Source of the DNA: Anas platyrhynchos | Taxonomy: Eukaryota > Chordata > Aves > Anseriformes > Anatidae | DNA: 64,000 nucleotides | Direction: 5' to 3' | Assembly (NCBI RefSeq): GCF_047663525.1 | Contig: NC_092591.1 | Coordinates: 46,973,501 to 47,037,500 of the forward strand | Shown here: positions 24,601 through 32,000 of the stretch, one piece after another | Layout of the letters: each line of letters begins with the position of its first letter | Position numbering within the stretch: the first letter of the stretch is position 1 | Notes under the pieces: model-generated | What the model saw: only the letters and a program-made list of their open reading frames with translations | What the model was told of the DNA's origin: nothing | Database searches by the model: none | Translations under genes and position numbers: made by a program

Positions 24601-27299
24601 TGCAAAAATAGAATTTGATGTTGTAACAACTTGAAGTATTTTATATCAGCTAAATGAATGAAAACAAAACATTTTGATTTGATGAAAAACATTAAAATTA
24701 AACCCTTTTTATATCTCAAAACAGAAACAATTTGGGAATTTTGTTGTTTAAAGGATTTAATTTTTATCATCTCTTTGACCATAACAGGCATCTCTTTGAC
24801 CATAACATAAATAAATAAATAAATAAATAAAATGTTGAAATATCAGAAATTCTGGAAAAGAGAGAATTTAAAAATATTAAATACATTTATTATTATTATT
24901 AAATTTTAAATTTAAAAAAGATTTTAAAAGAGGTATTTATTTTAAAATAAATTATGTAAATCTATAATATACAAATTATAATTTATAATAGATAAATTAT
25001 ATAAATCTAAAATGAAATTTAACAGCAAGAGCAGTGTTAAAGTCAGCTGTATTACCAGTAATCAGTTGCATGTGTTCATGATTATTCCTCTTCAATATAA
25101 AATTGTCTCTTGCAATGCACAGTGGCTGAGTAGCATAAATTAAGGTAACTTTCTGGTTACATACTTAGTGCATAAAAATACCTTGACTGTACATAAACAT
25201 CTCTTAAGGATCCATGCACAGTTTTAACTATTGAAACAGTTAAAATGATGAAGTCACAACTTAACGATTTAGCATCTATTTAAGCAAAAGATAAAACTAA
25301 CAATTTTAATCTGGTTTTAAATGTCTTCTCTTTTCTTTCTTTCCCTTCTTTTTTTTTTTTCTTTTTTTTTTAATTAGTCTAATGCATGTTTATTGCTTTT
25401 TTGAGCTATCAAGGGAAAGAGAAAGTAGGTTTTCAGTCTTCCATGAGACTTCACATCAGAAATATATGCTCTTAAAATGAATTTTTACATTTCTAGTTAG
25501 AGATACACTCCTGATGCAGAATTTGGATCCATGAAGAGAAGAACTGGAGACCTTGCTTTAATTTAACTCATGCTAAAGAGACGGGACTTGAATCTATAGC
25601 TGGAAACAATGACCATCCTGCCTGTTTGCAGATTTTAGAACATAAAAATCAACATCTTATGGTCCATATACGCGTCCAAAAATGGTCAGATTTCAGAGCT
25701 TACTTAACAAAATTAAATCTATTTGTTTTCATGGTCTCAAACCTACCATGCTATTTCACAGCCTAAGAATGTTGATAGCTCCCAAAGTAAAAAGACTGCT
25801 TTGCTACTTTACATCCTCTTTCTAGATTTTTATGTTTAAATTCAACTGAAGTTCCATCCTAGACAACACAATCCTTTATAAGGTAAGGCCCTATTTATAA
25901 CTGCTAACTTTACAAAGAAAGCTTGGGGTTGAGTAGGGGTTTATAGTAATTTTCCAGTTGATTGTGAAGACTAATGCTTATAGTAAATATATCTACTCAT
26001 CTAATACATGAAATCATGTATGTTAAAAACCTGCAGGCACTGGCATTTGGGGCTAGTATCCAGTGTTCAGGTGCTTGACTTGATCTTGGATACAATGGTG
26101 CTAATAAAGGGAATGGAATTAAACTTGATTTATAACAATATGACTGAGATCAGAAATTGGCTCTGAGAGTTTACAAAAGGGCTCAGTTGCTTTTTTTTTT
26201 AATCTAGTGCTGCAGTGATTTAAGAGTAATAGGTGCCCTCAAGCAATTAGAACTATATGGTCCATTAAATGTAGTAAAAACAATACAGAAGAAATAAACT
26301 TAACTTTTTCAAAGTAAAGTAAGTGAAGAATGCTCTTTAGCAGCTTGCAACACGTTCTTGAAATTAGCACTGTAACAACTGATAATTACAGAGAACTTAG
26401 AGGAGAGATTAAAAAAAAAACTAATGTTATCTTAGACAATGCCAAACGATGGGCAAAGGCAGCTCACTCTCAAATAATCAATTGAAAATGCTATAGGAAG
26501 AGGAACGAGTAAGGTAGAGTAACTACAGACTCAATGAACTTATTTGTCAAGTCTTCGTTAAAAATTACAAGGTCATCTGATACTCACATGGGTTGGATCA
26601 AAAAGGAGCCCTTTAAAAGACTGAAGAATTATACTGAATAATATATGAAAGGATACTTAAGAGTCATGTAAAAATCTAATATATGGAATGATTTGCCTAT
26701 TTTCCAACTATTCCAAACCATGCCACAACATAGCTCATACTTAAAACTTTTTGCAGTTTGCATAACAAAGGAAAAAGATCTTGATAATTCTATAGTCTCT
26801 TCTGTACAGCTTCCCCAATGACATCACTAGGGCACTGAATCATGAACACCTGAAAGATGAAGGCACTCTGCAGCTTAGAAGCAAAACATAAGTGTATTAA
26901 AAATATTTCCTGTATCCAGGAAGTGTATTATAATTTCTGCATTTCATACCAGTTTTAGATCATGATCCAACAGAACCACTAGTAACTATATTTTTTTTTT
27001 AAAAAAAAAGAAAGTTAGGAAAGAATTGTTCTATTTCCATCATGAATTTCTTAAATATGCGGTCACACTAACATGCAGTGAGGTAGAAGAAAATGTGTAA
27101 ACTTCATTCTGCTACTCATCAGAAAGGCGAGAAGACTTGAACCTCATATGTTGTAATATTACAATGGAGTTTCCCACTTTGTTTCAATACATGTGTGTTT
27201 TCCTTTAAATCTTATACAGAGAAGGAGGATAGACATCTTAGACTTACCAGCACATTGCAGAAAACTGCAGAAGACAAGCAACAGTTCTGTCAGAAACAT
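553..27299 (-). CDS. MUC6: MUC6 (gel-forming mucin-6 / ovomucin beta subunit), N-terminal 22 exons, 3' part off the window
   Basis: This is a secreted polymeric mucin. In birds MUC6 is the beta subunit of ovomucin, which gels egg white, and in other vertebrates it protects gastric and glandular epithelia. Twenty-two exons, listed separately below, join in one frame to give 913 codons. Each has AG/GT borders and matching phases. Domain order is signal peptide (1-17), basic linker (18-58), VWD1 (about 60-215), C8-1 (about 245-315), TIL1 (about 318-372), VWD2 (about 405-575), C8-2 (about 595-675), TIL2 (about 678-740), a second TIL-like module (about 800-850), and the first part of VWD3 (from about 878). 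Assignment to MUC6 rather than MUC2, MUC5AC, MUC5B or VWF rests on long exon-by-exon matches to remembered human MUC6, such as [21 protein letters not shown] and [15 protein letters not shown]. The remaining VWD3, the Ser/Thr-rich region and the cystine knot should lie left of position 1. The domains imply assembly through disulfides in the secretory pathway. Gene identity is very likely; exons 2-3 are the least certain. Confidence 0.93.
1481..1632 (-). CDS. MUC6: MUC6 exon 21: second TIL-like module, end
   Basis: Residues about 816-865: [20 protein letters not shown], then [15 protein letters not shown] and [10 protein letters not shown]. Acceptor TTTACCAG, donor GTAAGGGT, phase 0 in and 2 out. 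Confidence 0.96.
2443..2552 (-). CDS. MUC6: MUC6 exon 20: second TIL-like module, start
   Basis: Residues about 779-815: [20 protein letters not shown] and [14 protein letters not shown]. Acceptor TTTGTATAG, donor GTGAGTTT, phase 1 in and 0 out. It corresponds to the MUC6 segment just before the third D domain. Confidence 0.94.
2652..2704 (-). CDS. MUC6: MUC6 exon 19: small VWC-like exon
   Basis: Residues about 761-778: [17 protein letters not shown]. It is only 53 nt, too short to show as a long frame, but it has acceptor TTTTCCCCTAG, donor GTATGG and phases that fit both neighbours. NGRLSC matches MUC6. Confidence 0.93.
3268..3332 (+). repeat. TA/CA dinucleotide microsatellite
   Basis: About 65 bp of alternating TA with CATA interruptions and an ACACACACAC block, in MUC6 intron 18. 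Confidence 0.95.
3892..4141 (-). CDS. MUC6: MUC6 exon 18: TIL2
   Basis: Residues about 678-760, the longest exon found here. Contains [10 protein letters not shown] (an NQT sequon), [31 protein letters not shown] and [19 protein letters not shown]. These form a complete TIL module plus the start of a VWC-like linker. Acceptor TTTTATAG, donor GTAAG, phase 1 in and 2 out. Confidence 0.97.
5048..5180 (-). CDS. MUC6: MUC6 exon 17: C8-2, second part
   Basis: Residues about 634-677: [20 protein letters not shown] and [14 protein letters not shown]. Acceptor GGGTTTCAG, donor GTAAGTAAC, phase 0 in and 1 out. Confidence 0.96.
5527..5645 (-). mobile_element. CR1 LINE 3' fragment
   Basis: The plus strand begins AATCACAGAATATCCC and continues through GGATCATGGAGTCCAACTCC and CACACAGGACC. 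This is the reverse complement of the CR1 3' terminal region, in MUC6 intron 16. Truncated at the 5' side and moderately diverged. Confidence 0.8.
5822..5916 (-). CDS. MUC6: MUC6 exon 16: C8-2, first part
   Basis: Residues about 602-633: [20 protein letters not shown] and NPIPFYK. Acceptor TTTTTCTTAG, donor GTAGGAAT, phase 1 in and 0 out. Where remembered human MUC6 has VC before AETHC, this sequence has IS. Eight cysteines still remain in the C8 module. Confidence 0.96.
5995..6240 (-). mobile_element. Two decayed CR1 3' fragments
   Basis: One fragment at about 5995-6075 (TTGGAAGGGATCTCAAAGG type) and a second at about 6172-6228 (TCACAGAATCATTTAAGTTG, then GATCATCAAATTCAAC). Both read as reverse-complement CR1 3' ends, in MUC6 intron 15. 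They may come from one older element split by other sequence. Confidence 0.6.
6971..7132 (-). CDS. MUC6: MUC6 exon 15: end of VWD2
   Basis: Residues about 548-601: [33 protein letters not shown] and [10 protein letters not shown]. This is almost identical to the corresponding MUC6 segment and is the strongest single identity call. Acceptor TTATTAG, donor GTAAGTAG, phase 1 in and 1 out. The preceding context is TLGLCGN, so the CGLC pair of D2 is incomplete. Confidence 0.97.
7590..7990 (-). mobile_element. CR1 LINE fragment, reverse transcriptase C-terminal region
   Basis: About 400 bp that reads as the reverse complement of CR1 ORF2 near its C-terminus, with landmarks such as CTGCTGGCCATGCTGCTG, GGTTGGCTTTCTAGGCTGCA and GCACTTGGCCTTGTTGAACTT. 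The frame is broken by substitutions, so it is a dead fragment in MUC6 intron 14. The long plus-strand frame over it is antisense and not a gene. Confidence 0.88.
8224..8361 (-). CDS. MUC6: MUC6 exon 14: VWD2
   Basis: Residues about 502-547: [20 protein letters not shown] and [18 protein letters not shown]. Acceptor CTTTTAG, donor GTAAGAAAT, phase 1 in and 1 out. The final residues supply the position where many D domains have the first Cys of CGLC; here it is Leu. Confidence 0.95.
8428..8470 (+). repeat. TA microsatellite inside repeated TAATGCATATAT units
   Basis: A TA run at 8431-8445 flanked by repeated ATGCATAT segments, giving a local inverted-repeat structure in MUC6 intron 13. Confidence 0.8.
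8669..8741 (-). CDS. MUC6: MUC6 exon 13: VWD2
   Basis: Residues about 478-501, with [18 protein letters not shown] and LPYRS. It has more acidic residues than human MUC6 at this loop. Acceptor TTCATACAG, donor GTAAAG, phase 0 in and 1 out. Confidence 0.94.
9106..9210 (-). CDS. MUC6: MUC6 exon 12: VWD2
   Basis: Residues about 443-477, 35 whole codons with [17 protein letters not shown] and AIIYLSTK. Acceptor TTTTCCTTCAG, donor GTAAGC, phase 0 on both sides. Confidence 0.94.
9373..9511 (-). CDS. MUC6: MUC6 exon 11: start of VWD2
   Basis: Residues about 396-442: [18 protein letters not shown] and [11 protein letters not shown], the first strands of the second VWD domain. Acceptor TTCCTCAG, donor GTAATTTC, ending in phase 0. 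The match to MUC6 is close. Confidence 0.95.
10382..10502 (-). CDS. MUC6: MUC6 exon 10: TIL1, second half
   Basis: Residues about 356-396, with [19 protein letters not shown] and [13 protein letters not shown] is an N-glycosylation sequon. Acceptor TTTGGCAG, donor GTGAGTAG, ending after TG so that exon 11 completes a cysteine codon. Confidence 0.95.
11491..11613 (-). CDS. MUC6: MUC6 exon 9: TIL1, first half
   Basis: Residues about 315-355: [19 protein letters not shown] and [10 protein letters not shown], the typical cysteine spacing of a trypsin-inhibitor-like module that follows C8 in mucins and VWF. Acceptor TTGCAG, donor GTATCA, phase 1 in and 1 out. Confidence 0.95.
11983..12002 (+). 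repeat. Poly-A tract (A20)
   Basis: Twenty A in MUC6 intron 8, upstream in the gene of the exon 9 acceptor but too far from it to be its pyrimidine tract. Confidence 0.95.
13543..13738 (+). mobile_element. CR1 LINE 3' end
   Basis: Plus-strand CR1 3' tail: GGTCACAGAGCACTGGAACA, GCTGCCCAGAGAGACTGGGG, GGTCCCTTCCAACC and the terminal tandem GATTCTGTGATTCTGTG that defines CR1 ends. It lies in MUC6 intron 8, opposite to the gene, and ends about 20 bp from the exon 8 donor. Confidence 0.92.
13758..13965 (-). CDS. MUC6: MUC6 exon 8: C8-1 domain
   Basis: Residues about 246-314. Cys-rich C8 domain containing [14 protein letters not shown] and [13 protein letters not shown] sequon NCT is present. The acceptor is preceded by an unusually long near-pure pyrimidine tract on the minus strand (the A-run at 13972-13996). 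Donor GTAAGTGC, ending in phase 1. Confidence 0.95.
15225..15334 (-). CDS. MUC6: MUC6 exon 7: VWD1 to C8-1 linker
   Basis: Residues about 209-245, with [15 protein letters not shown] as in MUC6. Acceptor TTTACAG, donor GTAAGAAAG, phase 1 in and 0 out. No long open frame marks it. It was found by looking for the peptide expected between exons 6 and 8, and both its phases then fitted. Confidence 0.93.
15795..15882 (-). CDS. MUC6: MUC6 exon 6: VWD1 CGxC segment
   Basis: Residues about 180-208. Contains [15 protein letters not shown], the CGxC vicinal cysteine motif of D1, thought to take part in disulfide-linked multimerisation of D-domain proteins, and then DFVSE. Acceptor TTTTATTTTAG, donor GTAAGATC, phase 0 in and 1 out. 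Confidence 0.95.
16565..16604 (+). repeat. Short tandem repeat of an AACTTCAATTC unit
   Basis: About 2.5 imperfect copies of an 11-bp unit followed by AACTTCAA derivatives, in MUC6 intron 5. Confidence 0.75.
16901..17027 (-). CDS. MUC6: MUC6 exon 5: VWD1 middle
   Basis: Residues about 137-179, with [14 protein letters not shown] and [16 protein letters not shown], matching the D1 core of MUC6. Acceptor CTCATTACAG, donor GTTAGT (GT with T at +3, slightly unusual). Ends in phase 0 at a Met codon, as in human MUC6. Confidence 0.95.
17322..17405 (-). mobile_element. Decayed CR1 3' fragment
   Basis: ACAATCACAGAAACATAGG followed by GGGCCCTTCTATGG and CTTCCCACCTGAAGCAGG, the reverse complement of a CR1 3' terminus, in MUC6 intron 4. 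Strongly diverged. Confidence 0.65.
18376..18616 (-). CDS. MUC6: MUC6 exon 4: start of VWD1
   Basis: Residues about 57-136. Contains [19 protein letters not shown] and [13 protein letters not shown], the opening beta strands of a von Willebrand D domain, followed by [17 protein letters not shown]. Acceptor TTTATAG, donor GTAAGATAC, ending in phase 2. The aspartate of the FSTFD turn, part of the usual calcium-binding region, is present. Confidence 0.95.
19595..19648 (-). CDS. MUC6: MUC6 exon 3: basic linker with RIRR motif
   Basis: Residues about 39-56, rich in Arg, then acidic (MEEEYFLPA). The acceptor is CCTATTTTCCAG and the donor GTAAC. With exon 2 it creates the sequence QRIRRSG, which fits the R-X-K/R-R pattern cut by furin-type convertases. 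It enters and leaves in phase 1, exactly as needed for exon 4. Homology support is weak, so the exon rests on phase and splice sites. Confidence 0.74.
19945..20182 (+). mobile_element. CR1 LINE 3' end
   Basis: Plus-strand CR1 3' region: TTGGATATTAGGAAGAACTT, GTGCTGCCCGGGAAGTGG, GGTTGGACTCGATGATCTTG, CTCTTCCAACCTAGATAATT and the end TTCTGTGATTCTGT. Located in MUC6 intron 2, antisense to the gene. About 240 bp, 5'-truncated as usual for CR1. Confidence 0.92.
22104..22166 (-). CDS. MUC6: MUC6 exon 2: N-terminal linker
   Basis: Residues about 18-38, just after signal cleavage, including GNYWPQYF followed by a Lys/Gln-rich stretch. The acceptor is CCCCTTACAG and the donor GTAAGTG. The phase is 1 in and 1 out, which joins exon 1 to exon 3 without a stop, while the other frames fail or do not match. 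This segment is poorly conserved among mucins, so support is from splicing and phase rather than homology. Confidence 0.72.
24768..24832 (+). repeat. 21-bp tandem duplication next to an AAAT microsatellite
   Basis: CATCTCTTTGACCATAACA occurs twice with a period of 21 bp (24768-24786 and 24789-24807), followed at once by about six ATAA units. Probably replication slippage in the AT-rich centre of MUC6 intron 1. Confidence 0.9.
24884..25010 (+). repeat. Low-complexity AT-rich block
   Basis: Nearly pure A/T with TTA trinucleotide repeats, TAAATTTTAAATTTAAA blocks and self-complementary TATAAATT stretches. No coding potential. Could act as a DNA-unwinding or matrix-attachment segment, but nothing here proves it. 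Confidence 0.8.
27248..27299 (-). CDS. MUC6: MUC6 exon 1 coding part: signal peptide
   Basis: It encodes [17 protein letters not shown] plus one base: a short n-region, a hydrophobic core and a small-residue cleavage site typical of a signal peptide. The donor after CTG is GTAAGT (plus strand cttac before 27248). The exon ends in phase 1, matching exon 2. The start is the first in-frame ATG, because the upstream frame stays open only from a TTG. An out-of-frame ATG lies 7 nt upstream at 27304-27306. The start codon has A at -3. Confidence 0.88.
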
Positions 27300-27306
27300 G
27301 ATGCAT
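27248..27306 (-). promoter_or_regulatory. Upstream ORF overlapping the MUC6 start codon
   Basis: A second ATG at 27306-27304 is 7 nt upstream of, and out of frame with, the signal-peptide ATG. Reading on through the exon 1/exon 2 junction gives 21 codons, with a TGA a few bases into exon 2 (near 22160). The reading frame therefore overlaps the true start and ends soon after it. Such an ORF could reduce main-frame initiation or rely on leaky scanning. It is in the mRNA only if the inferred start site near 27380 is right. Confidence 0.55.
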
Positions 27307-27402
27307 GCCCTAACTGGAGAGGATTTTTCCAGTACCTTCCTCCGTTCCAAAATGGGCAGTACTGCTGCTGCCACTCTCAAGGCTTCTCTTCAAGCCTGGA
27401 TG

Positions 27403-27411
27403 CTTTATATA
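27403..27411 (-). promoter_or_regulatory. MUC6: TATA box of the MUC6 promoter
   Basis: The minus strand reads TATATAAAG, a near-consensus TATA box. Its first T (27411) lies 112 nt before the A of the start codon (27299). Transcription would be expected to begin near 27375-27385, giving an uninterrupted leader of about 80 nt. No splice site is needed between the box and the signal-peptide ATG. A WGATAR match (TGATAA on the minus strand, 27492-27497) and a 17-G tract lie further upstream. The start site is inferred from spacing only. Confidence 0.75.
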
Positions 27412-27527
27412 CAGGATTGCAGTGCCCTCCCTCATTTCCATGGCTTTCAGAAATTGTAGCAGCAGAGTACCCGCCAAACAGGATCTCCTCTTTATCAAAC
27501 TCAACACACCTAAATGCCATTTAGAAA

Positions 27528-27544
27528 GGGGGGGGGGGGGGGGG
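27528..27544 (+). repeat. G17 homopolymer about 120 bp upstream of the MUC6 TATA box
   Basis: Seventeen consecutive G on the plus strand, hence C17 on the MUC6 sense strand, preceded by AAA and followed by AGAAAAC. Such a tract can adopt non-B structure and disfavour nucleosomes. The chicken adult beta-globin promoter is known to carry a comparable G-string bound by a dedicated factor (BGP1). Whether this tract is functional is unknown, and its length is probably polymorphic or subject to sequencing error. Confidence 0.95.
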
Positions 27545-27950
27545 AGAAAACAACCACCAAACCTTCTCGAGTTTGTTATCATTCTTACAACACTGTTATA
27601 ATGACTTCTCTTTGTTAAAGCTCAAATACATTTAGCTTAATTTACTGAACAAATTTGAAGTCATACTCCCAAAGCAATCGAGATCAATAATACGCAAATT
27701 ATGATCGCAATCTGATAAGGACAGGAATAATATTGGACAAGCACACAAAATGGAAGAATGAACTGCAGGAGTTTAAAAACTGCTGCAAAGAATGTTTGGA
27801 TAAACAATGGCATGAATGAACAGAGATCCAGATCTCTCTCTTTTTTTTAATTAATTCTTCCATCAAATTTTATTCATTCTCCTTGCTGGTTGTGTTCGTT
27901 TCTCCCTTGTGTGACTTTTCAAGCAGAATGATAAACTCTGCCTCAGTAAA

Positions 27951-28580
27951 ATGGGCTGTCCATGGTACAAGCACAGATTCTTTCCTGAGCTTGGGGAGCA
28001 GGGGAATCTCAGAAAGTTCTTGAGTACCACCTTAGCACTGCCAAGGACAGAGGGCAACCCTTATCACAGAATTGGGAAAGCCATTGCATTGCAGTGCTCT
28101 GGCATATGGCAAGTTCATCTTCTCCAACATCCAAAAGAACGGTTCCAGTTCTGTTACAATGCTTGGATCCCACCACATCAGAGTCAAAACGCTGAACACT
28201 CTGGATATGTCTGCTGTATGACTGCCACTCATAAACTGTCAGAATACAGACAGAACTTTACTTGCTTGTCATTTTTCACTAGCACAGTCATTATCTCAGG
28301 AAAAAATAACTTTTCCCATAAAATACAAAAGATATGGATTACCTCTCCATACGAATCTCTTCAGCTTTTCCTGTTTTACCTATGCAATACTTTATGCAAC
28401 TCATTATGTTTCTGGGTTCCTATTGTTCTGTCCTCCTCTGGTGTTACGCCTTTGCTTAAAAAGTGGCTCCTCACCATGTTCTTAGAGTTACCCCTTCTGA
28501 CTAATGGGAAGATGTGCAGGAGAGATGGTAAAAAATCCTTTAATGTAATTGCAAACCTGGCTCAGCCTAGTTGTAATTAA
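27951..28580 (+). other. 209-codon open frame divergent from MUC6, no recognisable homology
   Basis: An ATG-started plus-strand frame lying about 540 bp upstream of the MUC6 TATA box and pointing away from it. It is long for DNA of this composition. Its predicted protein has no signal peptide, no recognisable domain, and no repeats of note. Codon use looks like the AT-rich background. Probably chance, but a divergent transcript from the MUC6 promoter region is possible. Confidence 0.15.
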
Positions 28581-28980
28581 AATAGAAACATTAAATTTTA
28601 ATTGAAATTAAGGTCTGGCTTCATTTTCTTGCTCCTTCTTTCCCTTTCCCTCCTTTCAACTGGAGGGTAGAATAAGTGTCTGTTCATAATAGAATTGAAA
28701 GCCCAAATTCCATTTTCTGTTGAAAATTTTCTGTATCTGCATTATGATGAAACAAAGTAAATGAACAAGATTAACATAAAATACTTCCAGTGGGAAAAAA
28801 AATCCTGTTTAGTCAAAACCTTCGCATTTCAGAAAGAATTTTATACTTGGCCATATCTATATACAGATCATTAACATATCCCATGATTTCAGCTGGACGG
28901 TGAACCTGTAGTATTAGAAGCATCCACCTATCAGAAGGCAAGAATGTCATCACCTTTCACTCTGTGATACCTGATCCATC

Positions 28981-29005
28981 TTTTTTTTTTTTTTTTTTTT
29001 TTTTT
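28981..29005 (+). repeat. Poly-T tract (T25)
   Basis: Twenty-five T followed by ACAG. It looks like a poly-A tail on the minus strand, but no recognisable retroposon sequence precedes it on that strand. Confidence 0.95.
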
Positions 29006-32000
29006 ACAGATCCTTTTCACGAATTTCACCTCAGTACAGTTAAAATAATTGAACATTTAAAATTAAATGTAATAATAAGAGGATCACCATTAAATTCCAA
29101 TATTTAAATCTTGTATGGGGCTTTCAGAGAGCTCCCTTCTGGGATGCAGAAGGTTATAGCAGCACCTACAAATATATTTCATCAGTCAAGTCAGGACTAT
29201 TGGTCAAAAATATTCCTCACAGTCCTGCAGCAAATGCTCTAAGTCCTCAATAACAGGATAATTATTTTATATAGAACAGATTAGTGGAAAATGGCTATCC
29301 AGTTACATATAAAAAAGCTATTTTAGAGGTATTTATCCATATTTTTAAGGGGGGATCTTTTCTTTTTTCTTTTTTTTTTTCTTTTATGAGAGGATGACAC
29401 CTTAATTAATGTTGTATTTTCTTCCACATCATCATTGAAAATTATTAATAAATTAATAATGTATTAATATCATAATACACAGTAATCAATGTTATACAGG
29501 TGAGCAAGATTACACTGGCCATATATATTGCTCAGTAAATGTTTCTCAGTAGCTAGCTATAGTTCACTTTCCAGCACGATGTATAATTCTGCAATATTTT
29601 GAAATATCAAAAAAAAATATGTTAAACCAGAAATTATACATATTGAGAGAGCCAAAACAAGTTAGCTAAGTAACAGAACATTTTGCACTGTACAACTTAA
29701 CTAGAAAATTATACATGTCTACTTCTAGGATATTTTGATGCTTTTAGGATCGCTAAGAAAACATTCCACTTTCAGTAATATACCCTTTTTTGTGTATCAT
29801 TTTAGCAGCCCTGCATATGTTTGGATAAATTACTGTGTATCTTTATAAAGTGTCAAACCAAAATACACCATGTGGTTAGACCCTAGGCCTTGTGGGTATT
29901 TAAGTAATTTCCAACTTGGTAGCTTGTGCCTGTGAAATTCCATTGTTCTTTTTAGTATGTATAGATACTGGCTGCAGCTTGGTAACAATCCAACTCAGCA
30001 GCTGATCTGTTCTGTTTGTTATGTTTTTTCTTTGAGGTGCATTATTTTTCCTTATTATTAAATTTTTGAATCATCATAAGATACATCAGTTTAACACGAG
30101 ACTATTAAGATCATACATATTTTAACTTCCAAATCATTCCAGATGACTGGCCTTTAAACAAATATTCTAGAATTCTGATGATAGCACCGTTTATGCTCAA
30201 TGAATACAACCTTTAATATCTCAGACATGCAGTTTCAGAATAAGGTAAAATAAGGCTTTTGAACAAAACAGGGTTATATTTATTCTTGATGACTGAGACA
30301 TTCACTATGACTAGTAGGGCAGATAAGGAAGTTTTGTCATTCCAGGGAAAATTCAGTATCTGGCAATGTTTTGTAGCACGTACTCTGCTATGAAGAGTCA
30401 AAAGGCATTCCTACGCTACTGGTGTGTAGAATTAATGGAAATGGTTAACTTGTAGAGGTTTTTTGGTATAGATTGTGCCAAGGTAACACCATGTTCTATT
30501 ATCGTAGCTTAAATATATACATGTTTGAATATATCTGGTATGAATACAAACTTGGAAAAAAATGTTTGAAATATTTCAGAAAAAAAATATACAATTTCAA
30601 AACTTGGAAAATAGGATTGCCACATGAAAGGGACTTCAGGCCAATTCTGCTGTCTATGACAGAAACACTAAATGCCTATTGTGACAACTAAATATATGCT
30701 GACTGCATCTGCCATGAAAAATCTGCAAATTATTAATGTAAACAGAATTTAGCTACACACTGAACAAAGCTTTAAGGAGTAAATGAATGAAAAATTTGTC
30801 ATAGCCATGGACAACCAAAAAAGAAATAAGTAGCTGTTTCTGTGTTGTTGTAGACAAAGGTGGGGTATTTTTTGACTTCTCTACTACAGTGGAAAGGAGT
30901 TAGAAGGACATATTCCTAGACTGTAAAACATACTGCCATGTAAGAGATCTTCTGCTCTCGCAAAAATAAAATCAAATAGAATAAAATAAAATAACTGAAA
31001 AATTACAGGAAAACAGTGAATGGTGAGTATTAAGTACTTTACATATGATTTTTTGAATAAAGGCCAAAAATATCAGTATTACAAACATATGACAGGAAGG
31101 AAGAGGAATGCAAAGAATGTCAGAATGAGAAGGCAAAGTATTTTGTGTTCTACCTTATACAAATTTCATCAGCAATCCATTATTTCAAAATTAACCAAAA
31201 AATCAACATAGGTGGAGAAGACAAGTTCCCATTTGGTCTGCTTGTTTCTCATCTTTCACAAAGCTGAGTCAGGGAACAAAGGACCACATACACTGCTAAG
31301 CTTATTGCACACCTCAAAGGTTCCTATGTGGTTGTCCAAAAAGCAGGCAGGCAATCAGGCAGGCAGCCAGCTGGTTGCCCCTGCTGCCAAGCTGCTTTCT
31401 GAAGAAACTGACACTAAAAGAGATGCATATTCAGAGAACTTTCCAAAAGTGGTAATTAAAAAAAAATTGTAACCAACTTTGGCCTTGTCATCAGTTTATA
31501 TCACACCTTTAGAATCCCCTGATACTTATGATTATTCTGTGTGCCTTTCCACTCGCATCTCTTTGTGCTCTTTGCACCCTTCAACTCCCTCCCCAAGTAG
31601 CACCTAAGAGAAGCCTAGTGTGACTGTACCATTAGAGACTATATAACCCACCTTCTGCTTTTAGTACAAATCCATGCTTCCTGCTTTCCTTCTGGTCACC
31701 AAAATCACAAGAATTATTTTCCTTGGTATCTACACAATGTTCTTCAATTCTGGAATTCATCAGACAGTCTTCAAAACACATGAGACACGTCACCTACAAC
31801 CAGAAAAAATATCACTGAGGGGACCATTAGGGCTGACATTCACCTGGAGCCAACTCTGTCTTTGAGCATTTGACTATAGGTATTTAAATATAAATTTCAT
31901 ATAAGAATGTAAGTTATGCTTTGTTGCAATGTACAGAGATATAGTGGCTAAGGGTGTTGTGCAGGATTTCATTTCTTGTTTCAAAGTGTATGTAGATGGA

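Larger units (their letters stand above)
22167..27247 (-). other. MUC6: MUC6 intron 1 (about 5.1 kb)
   Basis: GTAAGT donor and CCCCTTACAG acceptor on the minus strand. The intron is very AT-rich, especially at 24.8-25.0 kb, with an AAAT microsatellite, a 21-bp tandem duplication and several poly-A/T runs. I see no CR1 copy or further exon in it. First introns often hold enhancers, but nothing specific can be pointed to. Confidence 0.7.

Noticed and set aside
1-27299. Identity as MUC2, MUC5AC, MUC5B, otogelin or VWF instead of MUC6
   Set aside because: These share domains, but motifs in exons 8, 15, 16 and 18, and the D2 context lacking the first CGLC cysteine, fit MUC6 specifically.
27300-27380. 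Longer MUC6 N-terminus starting upstream of the signal peptide
   Set aside because: The frame is open further upstream, but its first codon there is TTG rather than ATG, and the added residues would bury the signal peptide behind a charged stretch.
27300-28200. Full estrogen or progesterone response elements near the promoter
   Set aside because: Only isolated half-site-like words were seen; no palindromic GGTCAnnnTGACC or AGAACAnnnTGTTCT match was found by eye.
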